Shown here piece by piece: positions 6,451 to 13,033 of a DNA stretch of 20,633 nucleotides. The DNA comes from CAZIPZ01 sp964541075 (GTDB taxonomy: Bacteria > Acidobacteriota > Terriglobia > 20CM-2-55-15). The stretch spans positions 1-20,633 of the forward strand of contig CAZIPZ010000053.1 of NCBI GenBank assembly GCA_964541075.1, in the 5' to 3' direction. Within the stretch, counting starts at the first letter, position 1, and each line of letters begins with the position of its first letter. The notes under the pieces were generated by a model, which was not told the DNA's origin, did no database searches, and worked only from the letters and a program-made list of their open reading frames with translations. The position numbers were made by a program, and so were the translations under genes.

Positions 6451-7673
6451 GGCTTGAGAATCACTTTGACGGCGTCTCCATGCGAGATCGCCGATATGCC
6501 GGATTCAAACTGCTCCATAGGCAGCTCGGTGTTGATGAAACCGCTTTCGAGAAATGTTTGAGCCAGGCCCGTGGACAGCATGTTGCGCATGATCTCCCAG
6601 GTTTCGAAAACGCGGCGACCGATGACGCCGCGGATGGTCAGCCCCTTGAAAATGACATCGTGTGCGAAATCCATCTTCATTTCGCCGGATGGCAGTCCCA
6701 GCAAAATAAAAGCTCCGCCCATTCGAAGCAGGTCAAACGCATCGCGATAGGCCGAGTAACTTCCGGACATCTCCAGCGCGACATCGACTCCGGTGCCGTC
6801 GGTTTCCTGCTCCACGATTCGTTGCATCTTCTCACGCTCGCCTGGCAGTGCAAGGTCGAAACAGTGCGTGGCGCCAAACTTTCGAGCCAGGGCGAAGCGA
6901 TGCCTCTCGAGTTTTTCGTGTGTCGCCCGAGCATCATTGGAAACGTCGGTGACGTAGATGCGGGAAGCGCCGCTCCGATGGGCGATGGCTGTCGCCATGA
7001 GTCCCTGGGTGCCGCAGCCGAAGATCGCCACCGACTGCCCGGCGACATTGGCGTGCTGAACTGTGTGCACAGCATTCCCGATGGCGTCCATGAAGGCGAT
7101 GACAGAGACCGGCAATTCATCGATTCTGAAAAGAATCAAATTGGAGACGGGCGCCTTGACGTATTCGGCGAATGCGCCGTCCTCGTGAACGCCCTTGATG
7201 ATGGTGTTCCGGCAGACATGGCGTTGTCCTACGCGGCACTGATAGCACCATCCGCACGTGATGTGCATTTCCGCAGAGACGTGAAAATGGTTTCGCAGAA
7301 AGTCGATGAATCCTCTGTCGGCCGCTATTTGGTCCGCCGTTCGTCCTTTGACGAATTCCTGAACGATGGGGTTGTGTCCGGAAATGTGTTCGGCCACTTC
7401 CGCGAGCCTGCGAAGAGCGACGGGCCCCATGCGCTCGATCTTTCCGCAGAACTCGTGACCTACAACGATCACCTTCGACCCGGCCTTGCGCATTTCCTCA
7501 CGCAGCGCCCTTTTTCCGTGATAGATGGCTACGTCCGTGCCGCATATTCCGGCGGCGAGAACCTTGATCAAGACCTCGTTCGGCGCGGGCTCTGGAATCG
7601 GACGATCTTCAAGGCGAAGGCCGTGTGTCCATTCCGATTCACCGGCGGGCCTATCCTTAACAAGCGCTTTCAT
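6447..7673 (-). CDS. tdh: L-threonine 3-dehydrogenase, zinc MDR family, with an insertion
   Basis: 408 residues against ~341 in E. coli. It oxidises threonine with NAD+ to 2-amino-3-ketobutyrate, the substrate of the coupled kbl product. Catalytic zinc ligands C44 (GICGTD), H73 and E74 (VVGHE) are present, as is the structural zinc cluster C140/C143/C146/C154. The Rossmann motif is IFGCGTQG, followed by VTDVS, and VIFKGLTIRGVIGR and ETWEIM are typical of Tdh. Residues ~84-131 are an extra, helical-looking block between the GHE motif and the zinc lobe, replacing the usual short stretch with a GDRV motif. A second, ~10-residue insertion follows the NAD-specifying Asp. The ATG has AGGGGA at a 3-nt spacing. 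A small hairpin (7699-7716) lies in its leader. Confidence 0.9.
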   Translation of the reverse strand: MKALVKDRPAGESEWTHGLRLEDRPIPEPAPNEVLIKVLAAGICGTDVAIYHGKRALREEMRKAGSKVIVVGHEFCGKIERMGPVALRRLAEVAEHISGHNPIVQEFVKGRTADQIAADRGFIDFLRNHFHVSAEMHITCGWCYQCRVGQRHVCRNTIIKGVHEDGAFAEYVKAPVSNLILFRIDELPVSVIAFMDAIGNAVHTVQHANVAGQSVAIFGCGTQGLMATAIAHRSGASRIYVTDVSNDARATHEKLERHRFALARKFGATHCFDLALPGEREKMQRIVEQETDGTGVDVALEMSGSYSAYRDAFDLLRMGGAFILLGLPSGEMKMDFAHDVIFKGLTIRGVIGRRVFETWEIMRNMLSTGLAQTFLESGFINTELPMEQFESGISAISHGDAVKVILKP

Positions 7674-7761
7674 AAATCCCCTAATCTACGGCGTTCGCCT
7701 TGCCGATAGAGGCAAGAGAGGGCCGCTCGACCATTGAACATCGGCGCGCGACCGGACTCCA

Positions 7762-7914
7762 ATGAGAAAAATCATAACCAACTTGTTTGTGTTTATTGGT
7801 GTTCTGGAAGGCCTTGGACGCGTTAACGTCACGGTGCTCCTCGCGGCAGTGGCGGTAGCTGTCGCTATCATGATCTGCATTGATCTTCTGCTTGATTCTG
7901 CATCGCCGAGGTAA
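7762..7914 (+). CDS. Possible 50-residue membrane peptide
   Basis: ATG 7762 to TAA 7914 encodes MRKIITNLFVFIGV..., a positively charged start followed by a hydrophobic segment, a short polar turn (EGLGRVN) and a second strongly hydrophobic segment (LLAAVAVAVAIMICI). Two transmembrane helices would fit. It fills most of an otherwise gene-poor 409-bp gap between tdh (divergent) and the next gene. There is no good ribosome site, so it may be chance; the membrane-protein-like pattern is the only support. Confidence 0.3.
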   Translation: MRKIITNLFVFIGVLEGLGRVNVTVLLAAVAVAVAIMICIDLLLDSASPR

Positions 7915-8082
7915 TACGCTAAGCGGCCTGTTTTCGAAAGGCTGTAATGCAACTCGCGCCGCCCTTCGCGCCGTTCTTCTTATCCAATGCTTGCAGCCTT
8001 CGCGTGTGGAAAGCAGTTTGGGGTCCGCGACTTTTTAGCAGCAATCCACAAACATCGGCCTTTTTATTTTAGGGAGAGTCGG

Positions 8083-8973
8083 GTGATCGAAGTAGCTTCG
8101 CGATCGAAACGGATTCTGGGGTCCAGTCCGCAAATCCAGTCTCTGCAGAAACTCGTCGAGCAAGCTGCATTGACGGATTCACCGATATTGATTTACGGCG
8201 AAAGGGGAAGCGGGCGCGAATTCGTCGCGGAAATACTCCACCTTTCCAGTCCGCATCGAAACGGTCCGCTTGAAAAGCTGAACTGCGCCGGCTGGAGCGA
8301 GGTTCTCCTGGAACGCGAAATCGCCCAGAGGCTCGAGCGGGCGAGCGGAGGCACGCTGTTTCTCTACGAAATGAACGAAGCGCCGCTTCCGATTGTTCAC
8401 AAGCTCCTCCGGTACATCGACGAAAAAAGGTTCCAGAATGTCAGTTCGAATGTGCGCATCATCGCAGCGTGCGAAGCATCGACCGATATGAATGAGCACT
8501 TTATTCAGTTCGGAATCAGGATCACGCTGCCTCCTCTTCGAGAGCGAAAACTCGACATACCGATCCTTGTGGACCACTTCATCGAAATGTATGCGTCCGA
8601 GTTTCGCAAGAACGTTCGCGGGATTCATCCCGCGGCGCTGCGTCGGCTGATGGCCTATCAGTGGCCAGGCAATGTGCGGGAATTGAAAAACGGCGTCGAA
8701 CGCGCCGTCATACTGGCGACATCCGATACACTGGATTTGCGTGATTTTTCCTTCCTTGCCATCGATGGCGAAGAGCGGCCGCTTCAATTCATGATCCCGG
8801 GCGCGACCATTCAGGAGATTGAGAAGGAAGCCATCATGCGCACGCTCGAACACGTCGGCGGCTCTACGACGATGGCGGCCAAGATTCTGAACATGAGCGT
8901 TCGGAAAATTCAGTACAAGCTTAAGGAATATCGCCAGCAGAAAGCTGCAAAAGCCCAGGCCCAGAACGCCTAA
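8083..8973 (+). CDS. Degenerate sigma-54-activator-like AAA+ protein with Fis-type HTH
   Basis: 296 residues from GTG 8083, which has AGGGAG at 8071-8076. The frame is open back to 7987, but that part shows no domain. It resembles the central and C-terminal domains of NtrC-type enhancer-binding proteins: start of AAA+ at ILGSSPQIQ, PPLRERKLDIP (150-160), WPGNVREL (194-201), and a C-terminal Fis helix-turn-helix (about 245-287, with TTMAAKILNMSVRKIQYKL). Key ATPase features are altered. Walker A reads GERGSGRE (39-46), with Arg where Lys is needed; Walker B reads GGTLFLYE (89-96), with Tyr for Asp. The L1 region with the GAFTGA loop that touches sigma-54 is missing between residues 79 and 85. 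It probably binds DNA but does not hydrolyse ATP or activate sigma-54. There is no receiver domain. Confidence 0.82.
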   Translation: MIEVASRSKRILGSSPQIQSLQKLVEQAALTDSPILIYGERGSGREFVAEILHLSSPHRNGPLEKLNCAGWSEVLLEREIAQRLERASGGTLFLYEMNEAPLPIVHKLLRYIDEKRFQNVSSNVRIIAACEASTDMNEHFIQFGIRITLPPLRERKLDIPILVDHFIEMYASEFRKNVRGIHPAALRRLMAYQWPGNVRELKNGVERAVILATSDTLDLRDFSFLAIDGEERPLQFMIPGATIQEIEKEAIMRTLEHVGGSTTMAAKILNMSVRKIQYKLKEYRQQKAAKAQAQNA

Positions 8974-8996
8974 GGGAAGCGACAAATTCGGGGAAA

Positions 8997-9071
8997 GAAG
9001 ACAGGGAAAGAGGGACAGTGAGCATTTCGTGCACTTCAGAAATTGCTCACTGTCCCTTTTTTCCTGTCCCC
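8997..9071. repeat. 75-bp imperfect inverted repeat (REP-like), likely bidirectional terminator
   Basis: Two 28-nt arms (8997-9024 and 9044-9071) match at about 24 of 28 positions when one is reversed and complemented; the loop is 19 nt. The inner 13 bp, GGGACAGTGAGCA/TGCTCACTGTCCC, are perfect, and TTTC/GAAA can extend the stem into the loop. The right arm contains TTTTTT, and the left arm is A-rich on the plus strand, so it could end transcripts from both sides. It fills the space between two convergent genes exactly: the lipoprotein stop begins at the next base. Confidence 0.8.
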
Positions 9072-9971
9072 TCAGGAATCCTTTTTGAGCGGACGCACCA
9101 AAACTCCGTACATCACGTAATCGCGCGGAATGCGCGTGGAACCATCCTCGGAGAGTTCGTAAAACTTGAACGAGGGGTTAGGGCCTTCCTGTCCGACCTC
9201 AAGCGGGTACACGCCGCGCAGCCCGCGCATACGAAAAGCGGTTTCGTACCGGTGTTTTTTCATATTCCACGTAAACACGCGAATCCCGTCGAAGTCCAGT
9301 TGAGATCCAAGTCCGGGACTGCGTTCGCCCACCACATACCAGTTCACGGCGCCGACTAGTGAATCCTGCACCTGGCTCACTTTTTTCACGGCGGTGTACG
9401 TGTAGCCTTCCGTGTATTGAGAGATCTCGACGGGAACGTCGAAGTCAACAAGACTCGAAAACACCCAACCGACTTCCGTAGGCGAGACTCGCGCTTTCAC
9501 CCAGGAATCGAGGGCGGTTTGAGCACCTGGGCGCGGAGTGGTGACGCGGTCGAGGATTTCCATACGCACTCCACCTGGCAAACGTCGAATGATTGATGTG
9601 GACCTGCCGGGTTCGATGCGGAAGTTTGCATCTTCGCGCAGCGTGCCGCTGTTCTGAACCGTCAGACTCTGCGACTGGGCAACGATGTCGCGAAGCCTGT
9701 CGTTGGTGGCGCTGGTCACGATGGTGCTTTCTTCCATCCAGCCCACGAGTCGCTCACCGTAGCGAATGCGATACCAGTTGTTTTGACGCTCCAGAACATC
9801 GACGCGGTCGCCGGTGTTCAAGGTTTGAAGCGTGCGTGAGGTGGATGTGCCTTTGAGCCGCACGGACGCATTATTGGCGACAACAGTTGCGTGGTCCATG
9901 GCGGGTTCGGGCTTCGGGGCGCAGCTTGCAAGAAGCAAGCAAGCAAGAACCAGAACTGCAATCGGTTTCAT
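9072..9971 (-). CDS. Lipoprotein with two bacterial SH3-like domains
   Basis: 299 residues from ATG 9971. The signal peptide MKPIAVLVLACLLLASC ends in a lipobox with C17, so the protein is lipid-anchored in the cell envelope. Two SH3b-like segments follow: about 28-85 (ASVRLKG... GDRVDVLERQNNWYRIRYG... VGWM) and about 100-180 (a second repeat ending VGWVFSSLV). The last ~115 residues form a further beta-rich region with no family I recognise. SH3b domains commonly bind peptidoglycan or cell-wall peptides, so a wall-related role is likely but not proven. An in-frame TTG at 9986 is an alternative start; ATG is preferred because the TATAAT box at 10002-9997 puts the transcript start near 9990. 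Confidence 0.85.
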   Translation of the reverse strand: MKPIAVLVLACLLLASCAPKPEPAMDHATVVANNASVRLKGTSTSRTLQTLNTGDRVDVLERQNNWYRIRYGERLVGWMEESTIVTSATNDRLRDIVAQSQSLTVQNSGTLREDANFRIEPGRSTSIIRRLPGGVRMEILDRVTTPRPGAQTALDSWVKARVSPTEVGWVFSSLVDFDVPVEISQYTEGYTYTAVKKVSQVQDSLVGAVNWYVVGERSPGLGSQLDFDGIRVFTWNMKKHRYETAFRMRGLRGVYPLEVGQEGPNPSFKFYELSEDGSTRIPRDYVMYGVLVRPLKKDS

Positions 9972-9996
9972 CGTGGTGTTAATCAATGACCTTTAA

Positions 9997-10004
9997 ATTA
10001 TATT
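9997..10004. promoter_or_regulatory. Overlapping -10 boxes for the lipoprotein gene and xseB
   Basis: On the minus strand 10002-9997 reads TATAAT; on the plus strand 9999-10004 reads TATATT. Each lies at a sensible distance from the gene it faces (leaders of about 19 nt to ATG 9971 and 18 nt to ATG 10029). Neither has a good -35 box. This is a possible symmetric, bidirectional promoter. Confidence 0.4.
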
Positions 10005-10028
10005 ACGAGGTCAACTACAATCCTCTTC

Positions 10029-10265
10029 ATGTCGGATGCTCCGGAATTTGAAACAGCATTAAAGAAGCTTGAAGAAATTGTCCGGAAGCTCGAAAACGGC
10101 GACCTGTCGCTCGACTCCGCCTTGGAATTGTTCGAAGAGGGTGTGAAACTCTCGCGTTTTTGCCACACAAAATTGGAGCAGGCCGAACGCCGCGTGGAAG
10201 TACTGCTGAAGGACGCTTCGGGACAGACTCGCGCGGTTCCTTTTGAGTCCGAAAATGACAAGTGA
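10029..10265 (+). CDS. xseB: Exodeoxyribonuclease VII small subunit
   Basis: 78 residues, the normal size. With XseA it forms exonuclease VII, which degrades single-stranded DNA to oligonucleotides in repair. The family pattern is clear: FETALKKLEEIVRKLENGDLSL (7-28), then LELFEEGVKLSRFCHTKLEQAERRVEVL (33-60), two helices of a coiled hairpin. The ATG has no clear ribosome site and a short predicted leader. It overlaps ispA by 11 bp. xseA, usually just upstream, is absent; the upstream neighbour is a divergent lipoprotein gene. Confidence 0.95.
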   Translation: MSDAPEFETALKKLEEIVRKLENGDLSLDSALELFEEGVKLSRFCHTKLEQAERRVEVLLKDASGQTRAVPFESENDK

Positions 10266-11118
10266 TCTAAACGCTTTTTTCGAGCGGGCGCGCCCTGCCA
10301 TCGAACGCTCGCTGGAAGCCCTGCTTCCGCCTGAGACTGTCCCTCCTGAAAAGATCCACAAGGCCATGCGCTATAGCACGCTTGATGGTGGGAAGCGCGT
10401 TCGGCCCTGTCTTTGTATCGCCGCATATGCTCTCTATAAGGATAACTTCACGCCAATTCTGCCAATAGCTTCCGCTATCGAAATTGTTCACGCCTATTCG
10501 TTGGTCCATGACGACCTTCCGGCCATGGACGACGATGACTTCCGGCGGGGCAAGGCGTCATGTCACAAGCAATTCGACGAAGCGACCGCGATTTTGGCTG
10601 GTGACGCTTTATTGACCCTCGCTTTCGAAATTCTCGCTGGAGCAACAGATTTTCCTCCGGATTCGATTGTTCGGGTCATTGGGGTTCTTAGTGAATCGGC
10701 GGGCTCCTCCACCGGAATGATTGCCGGACAGATGTTGGATCTCGAAGCGGAAGGACGGCGGCTGTCCGCAAACGAACTGGAGGCGATTCATCGCTCAAAG
10801 ACCGGAGCTCTGATCAGTGCGGCAGTCTGGATCGGAGCCTTTCTGGGCGGAGCTCCTGCATCCGACCTTCAATGCATTAAGAACTACAGCGAGCGAATCG
10901 GCTTGGCCTTTCAAATTGTCGACGACATCCGCGATGAAACGGACGGAAAGGACCGCGATCAGGAGAAGGCGACCTATCCACAAGTTCACGGTCTAGAGCA
11001 GTCGAGATCTATCGTTCACGCTCTCATGACGGACGCCAGGCGTTCGATAAGCGACCTCGGAGGGCGCGGGCAAATGCTTGTCGATTTTTGCGACTTTCTG
11101 GAGCATCGTTCATCGTAG
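10255..11118 (+). CDS. ispA: Polyprenyl (probably farnesyl) diphosphate synthase
   Basis: 287 residues, typical of short-chain trans-prenyltransferases. It condenses DMAPP/GPP with IPP to make GPP/FPP for quinones, undecaprenyl phosphate and other isoprenoids. The first Asp-rich motif is DDLPAMDDDDFRRG (86-99) and the second is QIVDDIRDETDGKDRD. GGKRVRP (45-51) binds IPP, and GDALLTLAF is also conserved. The DDLPAMD form with two residues between the Asp pairs is the bacterial (type II) FPP synthase pattern. The start is ATG 10255, giving an 11-bp overlap with xseB; a TTG at 10243 is also in frame. The cluster order xseB-ispA is conserved in many bacteria. Confidence 0.93.
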   Translation: MTSDLNAFFERARPAIERSLEALLPPETVPPEKIHKAMRYSTLDGGKRVRPCLCIAAYALYKDNFTPILPIASAIEIVHAYSLVHDDLPAMDDDDFRRGKASCHKQFDEATAILAGDALLTLAFEILAGATDFPPDSIVRVIGVLSESAGSSTGMIAGQMLDLEAEGRRLSANELEAIHRSKTGALISAAVWIGAFLGGAPASDLQCIKNYSERIGLAFQIVDDIRDETDGKDRDQEKATYPQVHGLEQSRSIVHALMTDARRSISDLGGRGQMLVDFCDFLEHRSS

Positions 11119-11133
11119 GGTGAACCGTATCCT

Positions 11134-11865
11134 ATGAAGAAGCGGGTCGACCGCCTCATCGTTGAACTGGGACTGGCAGAGAGCCGGGAGAAAGCGCAAG
11201 CGCTGATCCTGGCAGGCGATGTCCTTGTGGACGATCAACCTGCCACAAAGGCGGGAATGCCCGTCAGCGAAGATGCCAAAATCCGTCTGAAAGCGCCGGC
11301 GCACCCTTATGTCAGCCGCGGCGGCGTGAAACTTGAAGGCGCCGCCAATGACTTCGGGCTTCAAATCGAGGGGAAAGTATGCCTGGACATCGGATCCTCC
11401 ACGGGAGGCTTCACGCACTACATGCTCTTGAATGGCGCGGCGCGAATATATGCGGTCGATGTGGATGTGACGCAGCTGGATTGGAAGATTCGAAACGATC
11501 CCAGAGTTCGGAAAATTGAGATGAATGCCAGGTTTCTCGCTCCTTCCAGTATCGGTGAACAGGTCGATCTCGCAACCGTTGATGCTTCCTTCATCTCACT
11601 GACAATGCTGCTGCCGAGAATTCCAGCCGTGCTTAAGCCGGGTGGCGCCTGCCTGACGCTGGTCAAACCGCAATTTGAAGTCGGTAGGGGGCAGATTGGA
11701 AAAGGTGGGGTCGTGAAGTCGCCTGAGCTGCACCGCGCCGCCATCGATAAGGTCGTTGCCGCTGGACGAGAAGCGGGAATGGAATACATTGGTGTGAGAG
11801 AGTCCCGTATCACGGGTAGGGAAGGGAATAAGGAATTCTTCGCCCTTTTTCGGAATCCGGATTAG
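11134..11865 (+). CDS. tlyA: TlyA-family rRNA (cytidine-2'-O)-methyltransferase
   Basis: 243 residues, usual ~240-270. An N-terminal S4 RNA-binding domain (1-60: RVDRLIVELGLAESREKAQALILAG) joins an FtsJ/RrmJ-type methyltransferase. The SAM-binding motif is LDIGSSTGGFT (84-94), SRGGVKLEGA carries K66, and D150 (VDASF) and K178 (VKPQFE) fit the K-D-K catalytic set. In other bacteria TlyA methylates 16S, and often 23S, rRNA and affects capreomycin sensitivity; 'haemolysin' in old annotations reflects a historical assay. It lies between ispA (15 bp upstream) and nadK (5 bp downstream), a common gene order except that dxs is often between ispA and tlyA and is not here. Confidence 0.94.
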   Translation: MKKRVDRLIVELGLAESREKAQALILAGDVLVDDQPATKAGMPVSEDAKIRLKAPAHPYVSRGGVKLEGAANDFGLQIEGKVCLDIGSSTGGFTHYMLLNGAARIYAVDVDVTQLDWKIRNDPRVRKIEMNARFLAPSSIGEQVDLATVDASFISLTMLLPRIPAVLKPGGACLTLVKPQFEVGRGQIGKGGVVKSPELHRAAIDKVVAAGREAGMEYIGVRESRITGREGNKEFFALFRNPD

Positions 11866-11870
11866 CGCAA

Positions 11871-12677
11871 ATGAAGATCCGACGCATCATCATCATCACG
11901 AAGCCCACGGTGGAAGTCCGTCGTGTGGGCGCGGACTTGATTACATGGTTTGAGAACAGGCAGATCCACGGATCGATGGATCCTGCGTTTGCTGCTGAGG
12001 CTGACCTTGCCGTCGTGATCGGAGGCGACGGCACTCTGCTGGCTGCCGCCCGGCTGCTGGGCGAGCGACAGGTTCCAATTCTAGCCATCAATCATGGATC
12101 GCTCGGATTCATGACGGAAGTGACACTCGACGAGTTGTATCCCGCGCTCGATCGCGTGCTCGAAGGACGGTTCATAACCGAAGAGCGCATGATGATGGAC
12201 ATGATGGTTGCACGAGAGGGCAGCTCGCCCATCTCTTTTCGAGCATTGAACGATGTTGTCATCAATAAAGGAACGATTTCGCGGGTGATCGAACTTGAAG
12301 TTCGGGTTGATGATCAATATGTGTCGACGTTTCGGGCTGACGGGTTGATCGTGGCAAGTCCAACCGGCTCCACCGCATACAACCTTTCGGCAGGCGGCCC
12401 CATCATTTTTCCGACGATGGGTGCGATGGTGGTCACTCCCATCTGTTCTCACACCCTGACGAATCGTCCAATTGTCTTGCCGGAAGGAGTAACCGTCCAG
12501 ATCATTCTGCGTTCGACTCAGGATGAAGTTCACGTAACGGTTGATGGACAGGTCGGGCAGCGTCTGGAGATGGGTGATGGGGTTGTGATCCGGAAATCCA
12601 AAGTCGCTGTAAAACTTGTCGCCCCTATGGACAAGAACTACTTTGACGTGCTTCGCGGCAAGCTCAAGTGGGGTTAG
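11871..12677 (+). CDS. nadK: NAD kinase
   Basis: 268 residues, within the usual range. It phosphorylates NAD+ to NADP+, using ATP or polyphosphate, in the cytoplasm. The diacylglycerol-kinase-like motif GGDGTLL (51-57) is intact, as are NHGSLGFM (74-81), NDVVINKG (127-134) and the glycine-rich SPTGSTAYNLSAGGPI (163-178). HVTVDGQ, near the C-terminus, is also family-typical. It starts 5 bp after tlyA and is very likely co-transcribed. The next gene has its own -10-like box, so the xseB-nadK unit probably ends here, though no clear terminator is visible. Confidence 0.96.
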   Translation: MKIRRIIIITKPTVEVRRVGADLITWFENRQIHGSMDPAFAAEADLAVVIGGDGTLLAAARLLGERQVPILAINHGSLGFMTEVTLDELYPALDRVLEGRFITEERMMMDMMVAREGSSPISFRALNDVVINKGTISRVIELEVRVDDQYVSTFRADGLIVASPTGSTAYNLSAGGPIIFPTMGAMVVTPICSHTLTNRPIVLPEGVTVQIILRSTQDEVHVTVDGQVGQRLEMGDGVVIRKSKVAVKLVAPMDKNYFDVLRGKLKWG

Positions 12678-12687
12678 CGTCCCATTG

Positions 12688-12693
12688 TATAAT
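12688..12693 (+). promoter_or_regulatory. Consensus -10 box upstream of the four-cysteine gene
   Basis: TATAAT lies 11 bp after the nadK stop. No convincing -35 box is found at 16-18 nt. It would give a ~90-nt leader to GTG 12789, containing a GC palindrome around GACGTCGAC. Confidence 0.35.
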
Positions 12694-12788
12694 GTCGCAG
12701 GACTTACAAATGAAACGGCGCGATGACGTCGACGCGCGATTCCGGATAGAACACACGGCATCTTAAATCGGGCAAGGAGAAGGCTAGA

Positions 12789-12995
12789 GTGAAAGCGAGA
12801 GCGCCCCGGCAAACGGTTTGTAATGAACCGACGAATGATCCCAAAGAGCCCACCTGCGGTGGAAAATTGAAGAGAGTTACAGAACTGGACGCAGCCGCGA
12901 AAAAGGAGGCCGGACCGGGTAAAGACGCGTTTCGGTGTCAAAAGTGCAAGACCCTTTACGCCGATCAGAGTCCATATGCAGTAGCGAAAAGGTAG
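12789..12995 (+). CDS. Small four-cysteine (zinc-ribbon-like) protein
   Basis: 68 residues from GTG 12789, with AAGGAG at 12774-12779 (9-nt spacer). Cysteines at 11, 23, 50 and 53 (VCNE, TCGGK, RCQKCKTLY) could hold one zinc, although the first pair is spaced by 11 residues rather than the usual two to four. The segment between is rich in Lys, Glu and Pro. FRCQKCKTLYA looks like the second knuckle of a zinc ribbon. I do not recognise the family. It precedes the LeuA-like gene by 38 bp and could share its transcript. Confidence 0.6.
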   Translation: MKARAPRQTVCNEPTNDPKEPTCGGKLKRVTELDAAAKKEAGPGKDAFRCQKCKTLYADQSPYAVAKR

Positions 12996-13033
12996 CCGCT
13001 CACTGACGGGCGTGCTCCTTAAAAGGGGGTCTG

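Noticed and set aside
6393..7709. Long plus-strand frame opposite tdh (438 residues)
   Set aside because: The minus strand encodes a full threonine dehydrogenase with all zinc ligands; the plus reading has no recognisable motif.
7987..8082. Upstream extension of the activator-like protein
   Set aside because: No domain is visible, and GTG 8083 has AGGGAG at a good distance and begins just before the conserved AAA+ region.
12700..12760. GC palindrome around GACGTCGAC as a terminator for nadK
   Set aside because: There is no T-run after it, and it sits downstream of a -10-like box, so it is more likely part of a leader.
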